Positions 43,568 to 55,858 of a stretch of DNA of 64,000 nucleotides are shown in pieces. This DNA is from Apiospora phragmitis (taxonomy: Eukaryota > Ascomycota > Sordariomycetes > Amphisphaeriales > Apiosporaceae), in the NCBI GenBank assembly GCA_038363925.1, contig JAQQWL010000002.1, positions 5,270,001 through 5,334,000 on the forward strand. Reading direction: 5' to 3'. The translations under genes were made by a program, and so were the position numbers. Each line of letters starts with the position of its first letter. Positions within the stretch are counted from its first letter, which is position 1. Below the pieces are notes generated by a model. The model had not been told where the DNA came from and searched no databases. It was given only the letters and a program-made list of their open reading frames with translations.

Positions 43568-45311
43568 CGTGACTGCTGCTGTCTGCGGCTGTCGTCTGTT
43601 TTCCTTTCAGGGTGATACTGGACGAGCTAACGAATGGCGTGGAGAATGAAAATGGTTATTATCGGGCCGTGTGCTCCTTATAAATTTCTCTCGAGCAGCA
43701 GTGAAAGGCGTTTCCATCAGATGTAAATCCTCATTACATGTCGGTTATGTGCCCTGGCACGCCCAAAACGCCATTCCAAGGTCACGAACTAATCACTTTC
43801 TGGCAAGCCACCCCTTGGTCCAGACCGACCTGCATAGTATGGCAGAATCCTTTCTATTGCAGTTAGCTATTCTGTATGAGTCAATTTAGAGTACCTAACC
43901 ACGATCGCGAGGGCCGATCGATCGAACAAGACAGAACCGCTCGAGTTAGCTTTTTCGGGACCGGACCGGCCTGTTCTAGGTATGCGCCGCAACCCATAGG
44001 TCCTGCATAAGTATAAACCTAGGCCTTGGCAGGGTAGGCGATGCCAAGAGACACCTTGACGGGTCCTCGCCACATAAGAGCTTCTGTAGACTCAATGGGG
44101 ACCTTGAGGAGTGTCGCCGAACCAGACAGAACTGAGATGGTGTATCTCGACTGCAGTGACCGACCTTTCGCTGTAAGGTCCGGGCCCACAGGGCTGCCGA
44201 GCTAAAAGCTGTAGCTCCGGGCTATATCTATTCGGGCCGCCGTGCTGTTGCTGGCCTTGCCGTGTGCTTTTCATGAGACCCGGCAGAGGGCGCTTGTAGT
44301 TATCAGAGATGTTCACTGGGACAGCCGCTTGTAGTTATCAGAGATGTTCACTGGGACAGCTGAACTTGAACATCAGCCTCCAGCCACCCAGTTTACCGGC
44401 ACGGCCATGACACGTGCATAGTATATGCAGTGCAGCGGCTAGATACGGCTGCAGCTGAGCTCGGCCATGCGGGAATGAAACTTCTCTGGTCTCGGAAGTC
44501 GAATTACTACCTATCAGCCAGCTTCAAGACCTTTTAGACGAGAGGTCGTTTCTTTCCAAGTTCGCTCACAGAAATTGGTCTGTCGGTTGTGACTCGAGCC
44601 AATTGAAACGAATAATTACCCAGTGATTGCCCTCTCATTGGCATTCGTACTTACCTTAGGTAGGGATGCACCATGGTGAATACCCAAAGCGTCGATGGCG
44701 GGGTTCTATTCTGAAACGTGGCACCAGTCAGCAACTGACAGCGACCATGTGAGCTGCGCACTAGACGAAAGGAAAGGCGGCCCAAACGAAGAGGGAAATG
44801 GATAAACATCTCACCTCACATGTCGTCGTCTCGAGGCTGCAGAGAGACGACAAGCAAATGAAGAACAAGCAGAACAAGGCTGTCAGCCTGTCGTCGAAAC
44901 AATCCTAATTCCGATGCGTCTCTAACGTCCGTCGATCCCGTTTCAACTTCTCCACCCCTTGCCCTGTTACATCTGGAGTTTCATGGGGGCGGCCCAGGGG
45001 AAGAAAAAAACCACCACCAAACAAGTCAATGGTGTTACATTCGATGCGATGGTAACCTAAGTACGTTTTAAAGTAGCAAGTCAATTTCAATCTCTGCCCG
45101 CATAGAAACCTCCGCAAGTCCCACTCTCCCGTGACCAATGGCGTCCTCTGGGTAACGGACAATTCTACCTACTACCGCAAATACCCAACCCGCATTGAGG
45201 CGGAGGATCGAATTTCGACAATTCGCCCATTGTTCGTTTTTTCGAGATCCCATCCCACTTTCATCACCCCCACCCCCCAGCCAGAGAGGCCGGCCAGCCA
45301 GAGAAGAGAAG
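43568..45311. other. Gene-free interval with a perfect 35-base tandem duplication
   Basis: About 1.7 kb between divergent genes, with no supported gene. It holds the tandem duplication listed separately at 44291-44360. Confidence 0.5.
44291..44360. repeat. Perfect 35-base tandem duplication
   Basis: The unit starting CGCTTGTAGTTATCAGAGAT at 44291-44325 is repeated exactly at 44326-44360. Absence of divergence suggests a recent slip or an assembly artefact. Confidence 0.9.
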
Positions 45312-46810
45312 ATGGACTTCGAAGACGGCCCTTTTTCGCGGCGCTCGCGGCCGACGTCGCTCAAGAGCGAGCGGCGGGCCTCGTGGCGGTCGCGGCCGGG
45401 CGACAAGCGGGACTCGCTGCGCCTCGAGCTGCGCGACTCCCTGCGCGTGGTCGAGAAGCGCAACTCGCTCAACTCCATCACGCCGACGAGCGGCCTCGAG
45501 TTCCTCGTGCGCCGCGGCGTCGAGGGCCTGCACCGCGTGCCCTCGCCCATCTACGACGAGGAGGGCAACCTGGTGGAGCACCCGCCCGGGTCGCCGCTGA
45601 TCCGGAGCGCCATTATGCCGCTCGAGACCATCGCCGACCGCATGCGCGAGAAATGGGAGGCGGCCAACGGGTCCGCCGCGGCGTACGACCCGGACGCGCC
45701 CAGCCGGCTGATGAACTTGCCGCTCGAGCTGCACTACCTCATCATCGACCAGCTGCGCTTCGGCGACGTCGAGCGCCTGCGCCGCACCTGCCGCTTCTAT
45801 CACGACCTACTAACGCCCGACTTCGTGCGCGAGCTATTCGGCGGGCCCCAAGCGCTCGCGAGCCAGTTCGCCGGCGTGTGCCAGGTGTGCCACTACATGC
45901 CCGACGACGAGGCAACCGAAACGACGCCGGCCCTGATCCTGCAGCCCGGGTCGCACCCGCTGGCCTCCAAGTGCTTCCGCTGCAGCGTGCAGGCGCGCGA
46001 CCTGCACGTCGGCGACGCCGTCGTGCTCGCCAACGCGGGCCGCGCCTGGGTGTGCCGCTGGTGCGGCTGGCCCGTCGTTGGCGGCACCCATAGCGGCGCC
46101 AGCGAGCAGTTCCACGCGGCCTGCTACGAGCGCTACTACCGCGTGCTCTGGTGCTTTCTGCTGCTGGGGTTCGCGCAGTTCTCCGTCGGCGTGGTCGCGG
46201 GGGCGCTGAGTCTGGCGTACTTTCGGGAGGATTTGGCGGTGTTCGTGCCGGCCGTGGTATGTCATAACAGCCTATTCCTGATTTACCCGCACCCCTCATA
46301 TGAACCTCTTTTTCGTATACTAACGGCTGAGATTTGCAGATCAACTTCGTATTGCTGTGGGTGTGTATGGCGTTCCTCGTGCTCAGGGGCAACTACGTGA
46401 GGACGTATCACTGGGTCGCGCTGGTCGAGCTCACAATTCTCGGACTATGGATACCACCCCTTTACATGGTGGCGAAAAACCTGGAGATACATCTTCGCAG
46501 CCCGATACGCGCTGCTACCATTGCAGCACTGGTGTTCTTCACGGTGAATATGTGAGTTATATTCTTCTTAGGCGCCTTTTACTCAAGATGAATATTCCTA
46601 TGGGTACTATACTGATTTCTGCGGGCTAGGTTGTTCCGACTACTGAACTGCATCGGCAACGTCCTTCTAATGTTCGAGTATGACATGACCAAACACCACA
46701 AGCCGGAGATACCCCTGAGGCGGCGCGTGTTGAACCATTTGGTAACGGGGTTGATATACTGGACGTATCCGCAGTGTGTCGAACAAAAATACCCGCCGGA
46801 TTTTAATTGA
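45312..46810 (+). CDS. F-box/zinc-finger-like membrane protein, unknown function
   Basis: Exons 45312-46256, 46340-46551 and 46630-46810 (introns of 83 and 78 bases) give 445 residues. The N-terminus is Ser/Arg-rich (FSRRSRPTSLKSERRASWRS). An F-box-like motif follows: LMNLPLELHYLIIDQLRFGD then RRTCRFYHDLL. A cysteine set (CQVCHYM, SKCFRCSVQ, WVCRWCGWPV) could bind zinc. Several hydrophobic segments come next: FLLLGFAQFSVGVVAGALSL, INFVLLWVCMAFLVL, VALVELTILGLWIPPLYMV and TIAALVFFTVNMLF, consistent with three or four membrane helices. The family is unknown to me. An F-box protein set in a membrane could place an SCF ubiquitin ligase there, but that is speculation. Confidence 0.75.
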
Positions 46811-48261
46811 ATGGTGGTGGCACACCCAAATAATGATGTAAATAATGATAAACCTCAACTCTTGACGCCCACCAAGCGTTCCTTACATTTCCCCGTGAGC
46901 TGGCGGCAACGCCGGATTTTGCGACAGGACTTTTCCTCCCATTCCATAAGAGATCGCATCCGTAAATTTTCACTTTTGCGGGTGTTCCGAGCGTTGTAGG
47001 ATAGTTATGACCTACCTAACCTCGTCAGGGCTGCTGTAAGATCAACAAAATCGGAGTTGACAGTTTTAGCCGTACTACGTGATACATATCTGATAGCATA
47101 ACGCATAACGCAAGTAGCGCAAACCCGGGATGTCCCCGAGAAGCGTCGTCCATATCTCGGCGAATAGCGACATCGAGCTTTTCCTCTTGATCTCGTCGTT
47201 TCTCCACTTGCGCCGTCCGATCGCATCGTGCTTTTTCTCAAAGAAACCTTATTCGGACGTCCATCAGACCCATCACGACCATTCAGTGGAGTCACTGACT
47301 CGGCGGCTTCGGTTAGATCTACCGAGGAGCCTGGAATAAAATGGTTCGCTGGTGGAAGACAACTAATATACGAAGGCAATATCAAAAACATGTTGAATAA
47401 AACTAGTTGGAGGTTCAACAAATGCTGGCGTCATGTTGCGTATCTGTTTTTCGAGTTGCTCGTATTGTGTGTGCCGGCAGTTAGGTTAGATCGTCTAAAT
47501 TTAGGAGAAACTGCACCGTGATCAAGCACCGGTTACTACCGTACAACGACTTGGGCCACTTGGCAGACCCTGATCGCCCAAGTTCGACACACATAAAGGA
47601 CAATCGCTATCGAATTCTAAATAATATTGGATGTAACCATTCATTTGGATTTGAATGGAATGACGACGATGGTACGTAAAAGGCGCGGCCAGACCGCAGC
47701 GGCGCAGCCCGGTATCTTCCCGCGGCGGCGTCCGGCAGCACCCCCCTGTTGGGGATTTAGCGGGGAGGCATCGTTCCACTGCCGGATCCTGGTCAGGCCA
47801 TCCCCAACCTACCATCAGGAGACCATGCCCATCCTGACAACAGAATATGAGTAAACGAGAAACAGCACAGTAAAAATGAACTTCCCATCCAATAGCTCGC
47901 TGGCTCGCTATGGATCGCGCTGCCGTTACGAGGGGGGCGGGGAGGGATCCTGTTATTCCTTATTTCACATGATGATACCCCAATGTGACCCCGGGAATCG
48001 GGGAAGACTGTGCCCCCAATAAATAAATTTGGTAGTAGGCCTGATCACACTGATTCCTGATACTTTACTTACACGGACTTTCAAGGCTTCTCTTGAAACG
48101 CAGACTTCTCCAAACATTAGTTCAGACGGATTATGTCAGTACTCTTCATGTTATCACCACTGCCGCACTACTTAGTCACAGGCGTCCCCGAGACGTTCCC
48201 CGAACCACCCCACCACCACCACCACCAACTGCACCCACAGCACAGCGGAAACAGCAACAAC
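46811..48261. other. Gene-free interval upstream of the small heat-shock gene
   Basis: About 1.45 kb without a supported gene. Just before the heat-shock ATG is a CAC/ACC-rich run (about 48,205-48,240). I looked for perfect GAA/TTC heat-shock element arrays and saw none that I can assert. Confidence 0.45.
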
Positions 48262-49022
48262 ATGCCGTTCCTGTCCAGCGCCAGCCAGAAGGTGAACCAC
48301 CTGTTCCAAGACCTCATGCACCCCGCGCCGCCGTCGCCGCGGCCGAGGTGCGGAGCCCCTGCACCGACATCCGCGAGAGCGACGACGCCTATTTTATCGA
48401 CGTGGAGCTCCCCGGGGTCGTGACCGACGACATCCGGCTCAACTGGACCAACTCGCGCGTGCTCCTGGTCGAGGCCGACGCCCAGCGCCCGCCCGAGACG
48501 GTCGAGGAGGAGGAGGAGGAGGAGGCCAAGGACGGCGGCGGGCTGACGCGGGTCTGGTCCCACGACGACAACTGCCGCCAGTGCACGCAGCAGTGGCACC
48601 ATCACCACCAGTACCACCCTGAGGATCGGACGGCCGGGAGGGGCGGGAAGGAGCAACAGTACCTGCTGCCGAGGCAGGACAAGTTCAAGCGGAGCGGCAG
48701 CTTCGGGGGGTTCGTTGGTGGTGGCAACGGCAACAGCAACAATACCGGCGGCAGCTTTAACAATAAGAGGAGGAGCAGCATGTTCAACTTCAACAGCAAC
48801 GGGGGCGGCGGCAGCAGCGACGGGAGCAGCAGCAGCATCAGCTGGAAGCACCCGTTCCACTTCCTGATGCGGGAGCGCCGCGACTGCGCCTTTGCCCGCG
48901 CCTTCAGCTTCCACGTCGACATCGACCAGGGCCATGTCACCACCGAGGTCAAGGACGGCTTGCTGCACATGCGAATCCCAAAGCTGTTTATGGATGACGA
49001 GTTGTCCGAGATCGAGGATTGA
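48262..49022 (+). CDS. Small heat-shock protein (Hsp20/alpha-crystallin), one frame break
   Basis: About 253 residues from MPFLSSASQKVNHLFQDLM. A missing base in the C run at 48321-48324 separates this from the body, which continues RAAVAAAEVRSPCTDIRESD. The alpha-crystallin domain begins AYFIDVELPGVVTDDIRLNW and ends CAFARAFSFHVDIDQGHVTT then VKDGLLHMRIPKL. In between sits an insert of roughly 100 residues rich in Glu, His, Gly, Asn and Ser, including HHHHQYHPEDR and NNTGGSFNN. Such inserts between beta-strands occur in some filamentous-fungal Hsp20/Hsp30 proteins. The protein is a cytosolic ATP-independent holdase. The usual I-x-I/V tail motif is seen only as MRIPKL. The frame break is most likely a sequence error. 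Confidence 0.83.
48321..48324 (+). other. Frame break in Hsp20 gene (C run, one base short)
   Basis: The N-terminal segment ending LMHP and the alpha-crystallin body are in frames one base apart, and the C run is at the point of change. Confidence 0.7.
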
Positions 49023-49804
49023 GCGATATTGCCGTCGTCGGTGGTGTTCTTTTAACCAACAAGGAACGAAGGAAGACCAGGCGAGCTTCAGTTGAAGCCC
49101 ACTTAGTGGCATACACTGGCAGCCCTGTCCTGGGCATTGTATTTGATCTTTGAATGCTTTGGCTGTGTAAAAAAAGCGAATGGAGTTTTGTAGGGCTGGC
49201 TTTGATTAGGGAAAGGGCATGGTATGGTGTTTTCACAGCGCCCAGTGTATCTCTATTGCATCACTTCACAGCGGCTTCTTGTCGTTGGGCCAGGTTTCAC
49301 GGTCCATCGATGCATACTTTTGGTTGGCCAAAGTCGATTACTGTTTACCTAATGGGGTACTGTTAATATTTCACTCGATCTGTTCTCGATTACTCCATGG
49401 CCTGGGAAGATGATTGACGCGGAAAAGTAACAGCATGCTTGGTCTGGTGAGTGAGTGGGATCTTCATCATCGGAATGCGGCTGTACAGTTAGGGGAACTG
49501 ACTAATAAACTCATTCACCTTGAAACACATGAGCTTCATCAATGACACATCGCGACTAAAAAACCAGACAATGGGTTCTTGATGCTAAATGAGAGACTTT
49601 TTAGATATTCGCTTAACGCGTTCCTTGTCTTCGCCATCACCGACCATAATAAACGTTTGCAGGTTTTAACAACTATTTTGATCCATCAAACCCTCCGCCT
49701 GGTAGGAACAGGAAGTTCAAGATAGCGGCCCCTAAACCTACTAAGTAACTTTCCTCACGGTGTTTTACTTCATTCCCTAACGGGCCAACTAGCCCACGGC
49801 CCGC
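49023..49804. other. Convergent intergenic region
   Basis: No gene seen in about 780 bases between the heat-shock gene and the lipoxygenase remnant. Confidence 0.5.
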
Positions 49805-51010
49805 TCAGATCAAGATGCTAACCGCATTCCAGCTCGGGCTCAGGACGTCGTAGGTAATGGTCTGGTCATCAGTAGCCTCCGCATAAGTCTTGAACTCCGA
49901 CTCGGACCTGGCGAGCGCCTCGTAGAACCGCGCCGCGGCCTCCTTGATCTTCTGCTCCTTCTCGCTCTTCTTGTACTTGTACACGTGGTACTTGGACGCG
50001 GCGTAGATGATGAGCGACTCTTTGTCTCCCGGCTTGAACGAGAGCAGGTACGGGATGCGCGACGCCAGCAGCCACTCGTGCGGGTGATTCATGGGCAGCG
50101 CGGCGACGAGGTCGGCCTCCCCGTAGCCCAGCAGCTGGTCGCGGTACAAGGCGGGTGGCTTGTTGACCACGAAGGCCTGGTAGTAGTTCTGCAGGTAGTT
50201 GACCGACGTGTGCTGCGGGCTCGCGATGTGGATGCGCATGGTGACGCAGTCGACGAGGGCCTCGAACGTCCTCAGTTCGGGGAACGAGCCCAGGTTCGCC
50301 CCTTGCTCCGCCACGGGCGCGCGCATCTCGCGCGACCAGGCCTGGTACACATGTTTTGGCTAGGAGATGATGACGATAGTTAGTGGTTTGGGAGGGGTCT
50401 AACGTTAGGGGGAAGAAGGATTTTTGCCAGCTACTTACCATGTCGCCATGCCCAATCTCCCTTCTGCTCATCTACGTTCAGCTCCTTGTTGTAAATAAAG
50501 ACCGATTTGTCGGCGCTGCCGCGCCAGTCGATGATGATGGCGAGTGGCTCAAGAATTCCATTGTCTGCCAGGTTGAAGAGGCAGACCGAGGACAGGGCAT
50601 ACCGATACGCCTGCCGCTCCTTCTTCTTACCCCCCTCCTGGTAGGTCTCCTTGAATTCACAGCGGAAGTCGTTAGTTCCTGCAGCCGCGCGGAAGTAAGA
50701 ATAATCCTGCACGTAGAGTGACTCGGGGGGACTCGGCTGCTCTCTGGCTGATCTTGGCCTTCATCTGGCCATCTTTCGGGTCGGTCGCTGCGTCCAGGAA
50801 AATCTTGGTCCACTCTCCGGCTTGTCTGATGGTGGTAGGGTTCGTGCCCGTGAAGTATTGCTGGGCAAATCGTGCATCCGAGTACCAGTCGGGCAGGTTC
50901 CCGATGTTGGGCAGGTCGAAGATGTCCTTCTGGTACCACCGCTTGCTCGAATCCCGGTTGTTGTACTCCTCGACATCAGCCAATGTGGATCCCTCGTCAG
51001 GGATCGACAT
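49805..51010 (-). pseudogene. Lipoxygenase pseudogene, internally deleted
   Basis: The N-terminal piece (51010 down to about 50434) has the lipoxygenase signature WYSDARFAQQYFTGTNPTTI, then YVQDYSYFRAAAG, LADNGILEPLAIIIDW and GDWAWRH. After a GTAAGT...CCTAG intron (50433-50367), AKTCV fits the family's DWAWR-AK consensus. The next in-family sequence, YQAWSREMRAPVAEQG, is in another frame and belongs to the C-terminal third. That piece runs through IASPQHTSVNYLQNYYQAFV, with a metal-ligand His, to the terminal isoleucine expected in lipoxygenases (NAVSILI). The roughly 130-residue middle with the HxxxxH-type metal ligands is absent, the usual first 100 or more residues are also missing, and a separate one-base break lies in a G run at 50725-50730. 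With its metal site gone it should be inactive. Confidence 0.78.
50725..50730 (-). other. Frame break in lipoxygenase remnant (C run on coding strand)
   Basis: KISQRAAESP continues as ESLYVQDYSYF only if this run of six has one base fewer. This matches the homopolymer error pattern elsewhere. Confidence 0.6.
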
Positions 51011-52429
51011 CTTAGCTCCCACGCTCGCTTGGCGTACACACCCCAGGAACGGTTGGCGATGGCAGCCCACTAGTAAGGCATTATTCTGAGCACACGTGGT
51101 AGAATCAAGCTCTCTCATAGGGCGCTTGTTTGGTCTGGGCAATATGGACCCGCCAAGAGCCTCAACTCCTGTTCAACGTCAACAAGACCGCACGACCACA
51201 TATAAAAGGGCACTCGCCAAGCCACCGGCCAAGGCTCACAGGCTCCTTGGGTACTCTCTGCTCGACGTACGTAGCAGGCTGATGAAAAAGTCGGGCCATT
51301 TGCTGCTGCGGGAGAAAACGAAACCACGGTTGCGCCTCGATCCAACAACCGGCACTGCCCAGAGTAAGGAGCCACTCAAGGGGGTGAACGACCCCCATTC
51401 CAGGAAACGATCGATTCCGAGATGAGGGACCCTTCAGTCAACTCGAGGCATCAATTGAACATGGAGGGTTCACATGATGGATGACAAACCAGAGCTGAAC
51501 CATCAGCAGGTGCAAGGACTCTACAATACTTCGACCACTACCATGAGACTCCTGGGAGGTGTCCCTTTGGGTTAGGCCGAGTTGAGTACCATGCGCCTTT
51601 CAATATCGGCGCCGCAGCCTATGGGGAGACAGTTCATGCAAGAAGTCTTGGAACGTGCCTCTATCCCAGACGGGCCTTTTACTCTTTTCATCACCGTCGG
51701 TCAGCGCATATGGTTATATGCGCGGGTTGGCTGCGGGAACCCTTCGGGGTTTGATATCTTGGTATTTGACCATGCATATGAACTCGGGCGAATCCACGGT
51801 TAGAACGGCACGCGGGCAGCTCAAAGAGTTCGCCTCTCGAGAGCCAAGGCCTTCCATGGGTTTTCAGCCCGCCGCAATGTGTGCACCAGCACACTGGAGC
51901 TGCAGCCAACCAACACGCCTAGTGCATATGCGACTACTCGTTTACCGTCTGGGCAAATATCGTCCATGAGAAAACCAAGACTCTAGACTTTGCGGAATCC
52001 AGTATTCACTGCTGATTAAGTCGAGCACGCCCTCTCGTGGAAAGGCATCATTGGTCGGCTTCTCTGGCCGCACTTACTTCCGTAAGGAATGACCGAGGGT
52101 CAGAATGGGACCAGAAGCAGGTCATCGTGGGTTCCTAATTACGTGCTGCTGAGAAATGTGTTGGGGCTGTCTAACCTAGGAACATGCACCGAAGTCTTTT
52201 TCGAGAACCACTGCCCTGGGATCGGCAGCCGTGTGTAGTGGTATCACTAATAGTACATAAACGCCTGCTCGTATATATGAACGCGGGCATTGCCTTGTAT
52301 GCAACTGATTTCCTTCCTTCTCCCCGAGTCGCATCTTAGCCGGTGACCCTCGTGTCACTACTTGTCGTCCAAAAGGAAACGTCAGCCATTTAGTCTTGTG
52401 TATCTTTTGGTTCGACCAAGGCCGACAAG
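51011..52429. other. Gene-free interval between lipoxygenase remnant and phosphate transporter
   Basis: About 1.4 kb between divergent genes, no supported gene. The upstream half may contain decayed 5' lipoxygenase sequence, but I cannot show it. Confidence 0.45.
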
Positions 52430-54423
52430 ATGCCAGTGCTGCATCAGTTCGACTATCTCTTGCCATAGGCACCATCTTCGCCTTTCTAGACGCGTGGAAT
52501 ATCGGTATGTTCCTCCCCCCCTGTGACGGAGACGACCGCTAACGAGACCACCCGCGTGAAACAGGCGCCAACGATGTCGCCAACTCGTGGGCCACCTCGG
52601 TCGGGTCCCGCTCCGTCACCCTGATCCAGGCGATGGTCCTGGCCGCCATCATGGAGTTCACGGGAGCCGTGGGCGTCGGCGCCCGCATCACCGACGTCAT
52701 CCGCACCGGCATCGTCGAGACGGACCAGTTCCGCGACAACCCGGGCCTGCTCATGCTCGGCATGACCTGCGCCGTCATCGGCTCGTCCGTCTGGCTCACC
52801 ATCGCGACCCGCATCGGCCTGCCCGTCTCGACCACCCACTCCATCCTGGGCGGCGTCATCGGCATGGGCGTCGCGTCCCTGGGCGCCGGCGGCGTCATCT
52901 GGGTCAAGGAGGGGTCCGGCACCGCCGTCATCAACGGCGGCGTCGTCCAGGTGTTCCTGGCCTGGATCATCGCGCCCGGTATCGCGGGCGTGTTCGGCGC
53001 CATCTTGTTTCTTATCACAAAGTTCGGCGTCATGCTGCGCAAGGACCCCGTCAAGATGGCCCTGTTCGCCATCCCCGTCTACTTCTGGCTGACGGCCTCG
53101 CTCATCTGCATGCTGCTGCTCTGGAAGGGCGGCAGCTACAAAATCGACCTGACCGAGCCCGAGCTCGTCGGCACCATCATCGGCGCGGGCGCGGGCTTCG
53201 CCGTGCTGGCCTCCGTTTTTGTGTTGCCCTGGATCTACCGCGTCGTCGTTCTCGAGGACTGGCAGCTCCGTTGGTATCATCTGCCCCAGGGCCCGCTGCT
53301 GCTGCGGCGCGGCCCGTGCCCCGCCGCCGGCCGGGTTCGGCGGGCCTGTGCAGAACTACTACGCGGGCCATCTCACACGTGAAGAGCTCGAGGCTAAGCG
53401 GATGGCCCACCGCGCCCCTGAGGGCGACGAGGAGTCCGCATCCGCCCGCGCCGGCGAAACCCAGGCCGAGAGGAAAGTCGTCGATTCGGTCCTCGACTCC
53501 GAGACGCACTCGCAAGAACCTCGCAACGACCACCCGATTCTCAAGAAGGGCCTAGTCGGCCCCCAGCCTGAAGGCAAGTGGTTCGCACCGCCCGTCGCGT
53601 TCTGGTGGGTCAAGAAGCTGCTGTTCAACGGCGTCGACCGCGATGTCGTCAGCATGCAGCACAAGAAGGACCTGCTCTCGGGCGACCTCGAGGAGACGCA
53701 CGCGCGCTCGGCGCACTACAACAACAAGGCCGAGTTCATGTACACTTTCTTGCAGATCCTGACGGCCTGCGCTGCTTCTTTCACGCACGGGGCTAACGAC
53801 GTGTCCAAGTGAGTGATATGAAATCTCTCTGCTCCTTTTTCTCCTTTTCTCCTTTTCTTCTATCTCAACGTGACTGGCAGACTGGCTGACACTATTGGTT
53901 TTCTACAGTGCTATCGGCCCTTACTCGACCATCTACCAGATCTGGAACGAGGGCCAGGTGCCGGGCAAGAAGTCCAACGTGCCCGTCTGGATCCTCGTCT
54001 TCGGCGGGGCGGGCATCGCGCTCGGACTCTGGACGTACGGGTACCGCATCATGTCCAACCTGGGCAACAAGCTGACGCTGCACTCGCCCTCGCGCGGCTT
54101 CTCCATGGAGCTCGGCAGCACCGTCACCATCATCATCGCCACGCGTCTGAGTATGTGACCATTGCCCGCCTTCCATTTCTGTTGCACACGTCAACAACTA
54201 ATGATTATCTTTCCTTATAGAACTCCCCGTCTCGACTACGCAGTGCATCACCGGTGCCGTCGTCGGCGTCGGTTTGTGTAATGGCGACTGGCGTGCCCTC
54301 AACTGGCGCATGATCGGCTGGATCTACGGCGGTTGGGTTATTACCCTGCCGTGCGCCGGCATCATTTCGGGCTGCTTGATGGGCTTCATCATCAACGCGC
54401 CTAGATGGGGCCTGGAGACGTAG
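52430..54423 (+). CDS. PHO89: PiT-family sodium/phosphate symporter (PHO-4/Pho89 type), two frame breaks
   Basis: Exons 52430-52504, 52565-53808, 53909-54150 and 54221-54423 encode about 587 residues. Both PiT signature repeats are present: GANDVANSWATSVGSRSVTL near the N-terminus and GANDVSNAIGPYSTIYQIW near the C-terminus. Each is followed by an inner repeat (LPVSTTHSILGGVIG and LPVSTTQCITGAVVG). Ten or more hydrophobic helices flank a central cytosolic loop rich in charged residues. It imports phosphate with sodium across the plasma membrane, in fungi usually induced by phosphate starvation or alkaline pH. Two breaks occur: a missing T at 52460-52461 in the first exon (a stop follows unless corrected to FAIGTIFAFLDAWN), and an extra base near 53319-53322, before AGFGGPVQNYYAGHLT in the loop. 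Both look like sequence errors. Confidence 0.88.
52460..52461 (+). other. Frame break in phosphate transporter exon 1 (T run, one base short)
   Basis: As written, the exon reads YLLP and stops; one more T gives the family sequence YLFAIGTIFAFLDAWNIG. Confidence 0.7.
53319..53322 (+). other. Frame break in phosphate transporter loop (C run, one base too many)
   Basis: LPQGPLLLRRGP and FGGPVQNYYAGHLT are in adjacent frames; one base fewer in this region joins them. Confidence 0.65.
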
Positions 54424-55858
54424 GAAGGGAGATGAACATGATGTCTTGCGTCCTACAATCGGCCACTGGAGCTTCTGGGGAGGAGGGGCTTGACCGGACG
54501 GGAAAGGGCTGGCGGTGGTGGCCGTACATGTACATTAGGCGGACTTTTACTACCTACCTGGTATCAATGGTTGGGTTGGAAGCACGCATGTACTCCGGAT
54601 GATATATAGACTAGAATACCCAATTTGATCACTCTCTGGTGTGCTGTATTGGCTCGATCCTGACCTACCTGTGTGATGACCATGGCAAAGCTCCCTCGTA
54701 AACTCCGTTCTCTACAATGCCACCAATCCATCTTTCTTGGGCCCAATATTTCCCCGGTTTCGGTTCCCGCTCATTGACTTCGGCCATGCAATGCCGTCAG
54801 CATCATCGTGTCTGAGGGCCCTGAATTAGCTTCAGCCACCAATGGAGTAAAGTCGGCCGATGGTGTAGTGGTTGACCAACACGCCTTGCCCTGCCACGGT
54901 TTGCCTTCAGCCAATTTTGCGCTTGTCAGGTTCGCTCCTTCCACTTTGTCGGCTGCTTGCAAACATCAACCACGAGAGGGTGTTCGATAAGTGATCTAGA
55001 TTCTTCCTCAGGCGGGGGTGTTGCTGGCGACTGCCCTGTTAATTAATCAAATATCAACCGTCCCAAGTATGTAACTACATAGATGCACCTGCCTCTATCC
55101 ATCTTGTTGATCCCCTGCCTGCTCGTGGGACTTCTGACTCACTGTCGGCGGAGTTTCACCCGTTCCTCCAATTCAGCGTACCTCACTCACAGTACTCGAT
55201 GCAGTTTCTGTTGGTCATGGCGAGTGACCTCGCGCACATAGGACTCGCAGCTTCCTGTTCTTCATCCTCGAACCAAACTTTTGACACATCCAATACGTCA
55301 CAACCTGAGCAGGCAACAGGCTGCCACCAGTTTATTTGGCTACCTACCTTAACAATTCAAAGTAGCAGACTTCCGCATCTCCCATAACACTTCTCTGACA
55401 ATCACTTCTTCCACTCGTCCTCCTCTCCCTTGTCACCTTCGCAATCGTGGCATTTCTGCTTGGGGTCAGCACAGAGCTCACTATCTCTCTGCCCTAATCG
55501 TCGTACACTCACTCTCACTCAATCCCTTCCTTAGTGGTTGAGCCTTCGGCATTGGCTTGAAGCGTTGCAAGTGTCGATCCTTCACGCTCTAGGCTGGCAG
55601 CTACAGCTTTGCCGCAACAATCAAGGTATGTTTACAGGTGTCTCTACAACCATCCATTGGTTAGCCCATTTGCCTGTTTCTTGCATCAGGTCTTCCCCTC
55701 GTAACATCTTCCCAATGCCATTCTGTTTCTTCTCTTATTCAGCTTCGTCTCGGAGATTACCTTCTCACCGCTTTCACTAACTTTGCCAGCCAGCATTCTC
55801 TCGCTACTGAGCCAGCCTCGTAGCCCGTCGTCTTCGGCCTCATCGCTGACCAACTACA
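54424..55858. other. Gene-free interval before the small nuclear-looking protein
   Basis: About 1.4 kb with no supported gene. It is C/T-rich from about 55,380 onwards, compatible with a promoter and leader of the next gene. Confidence 0.45.
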
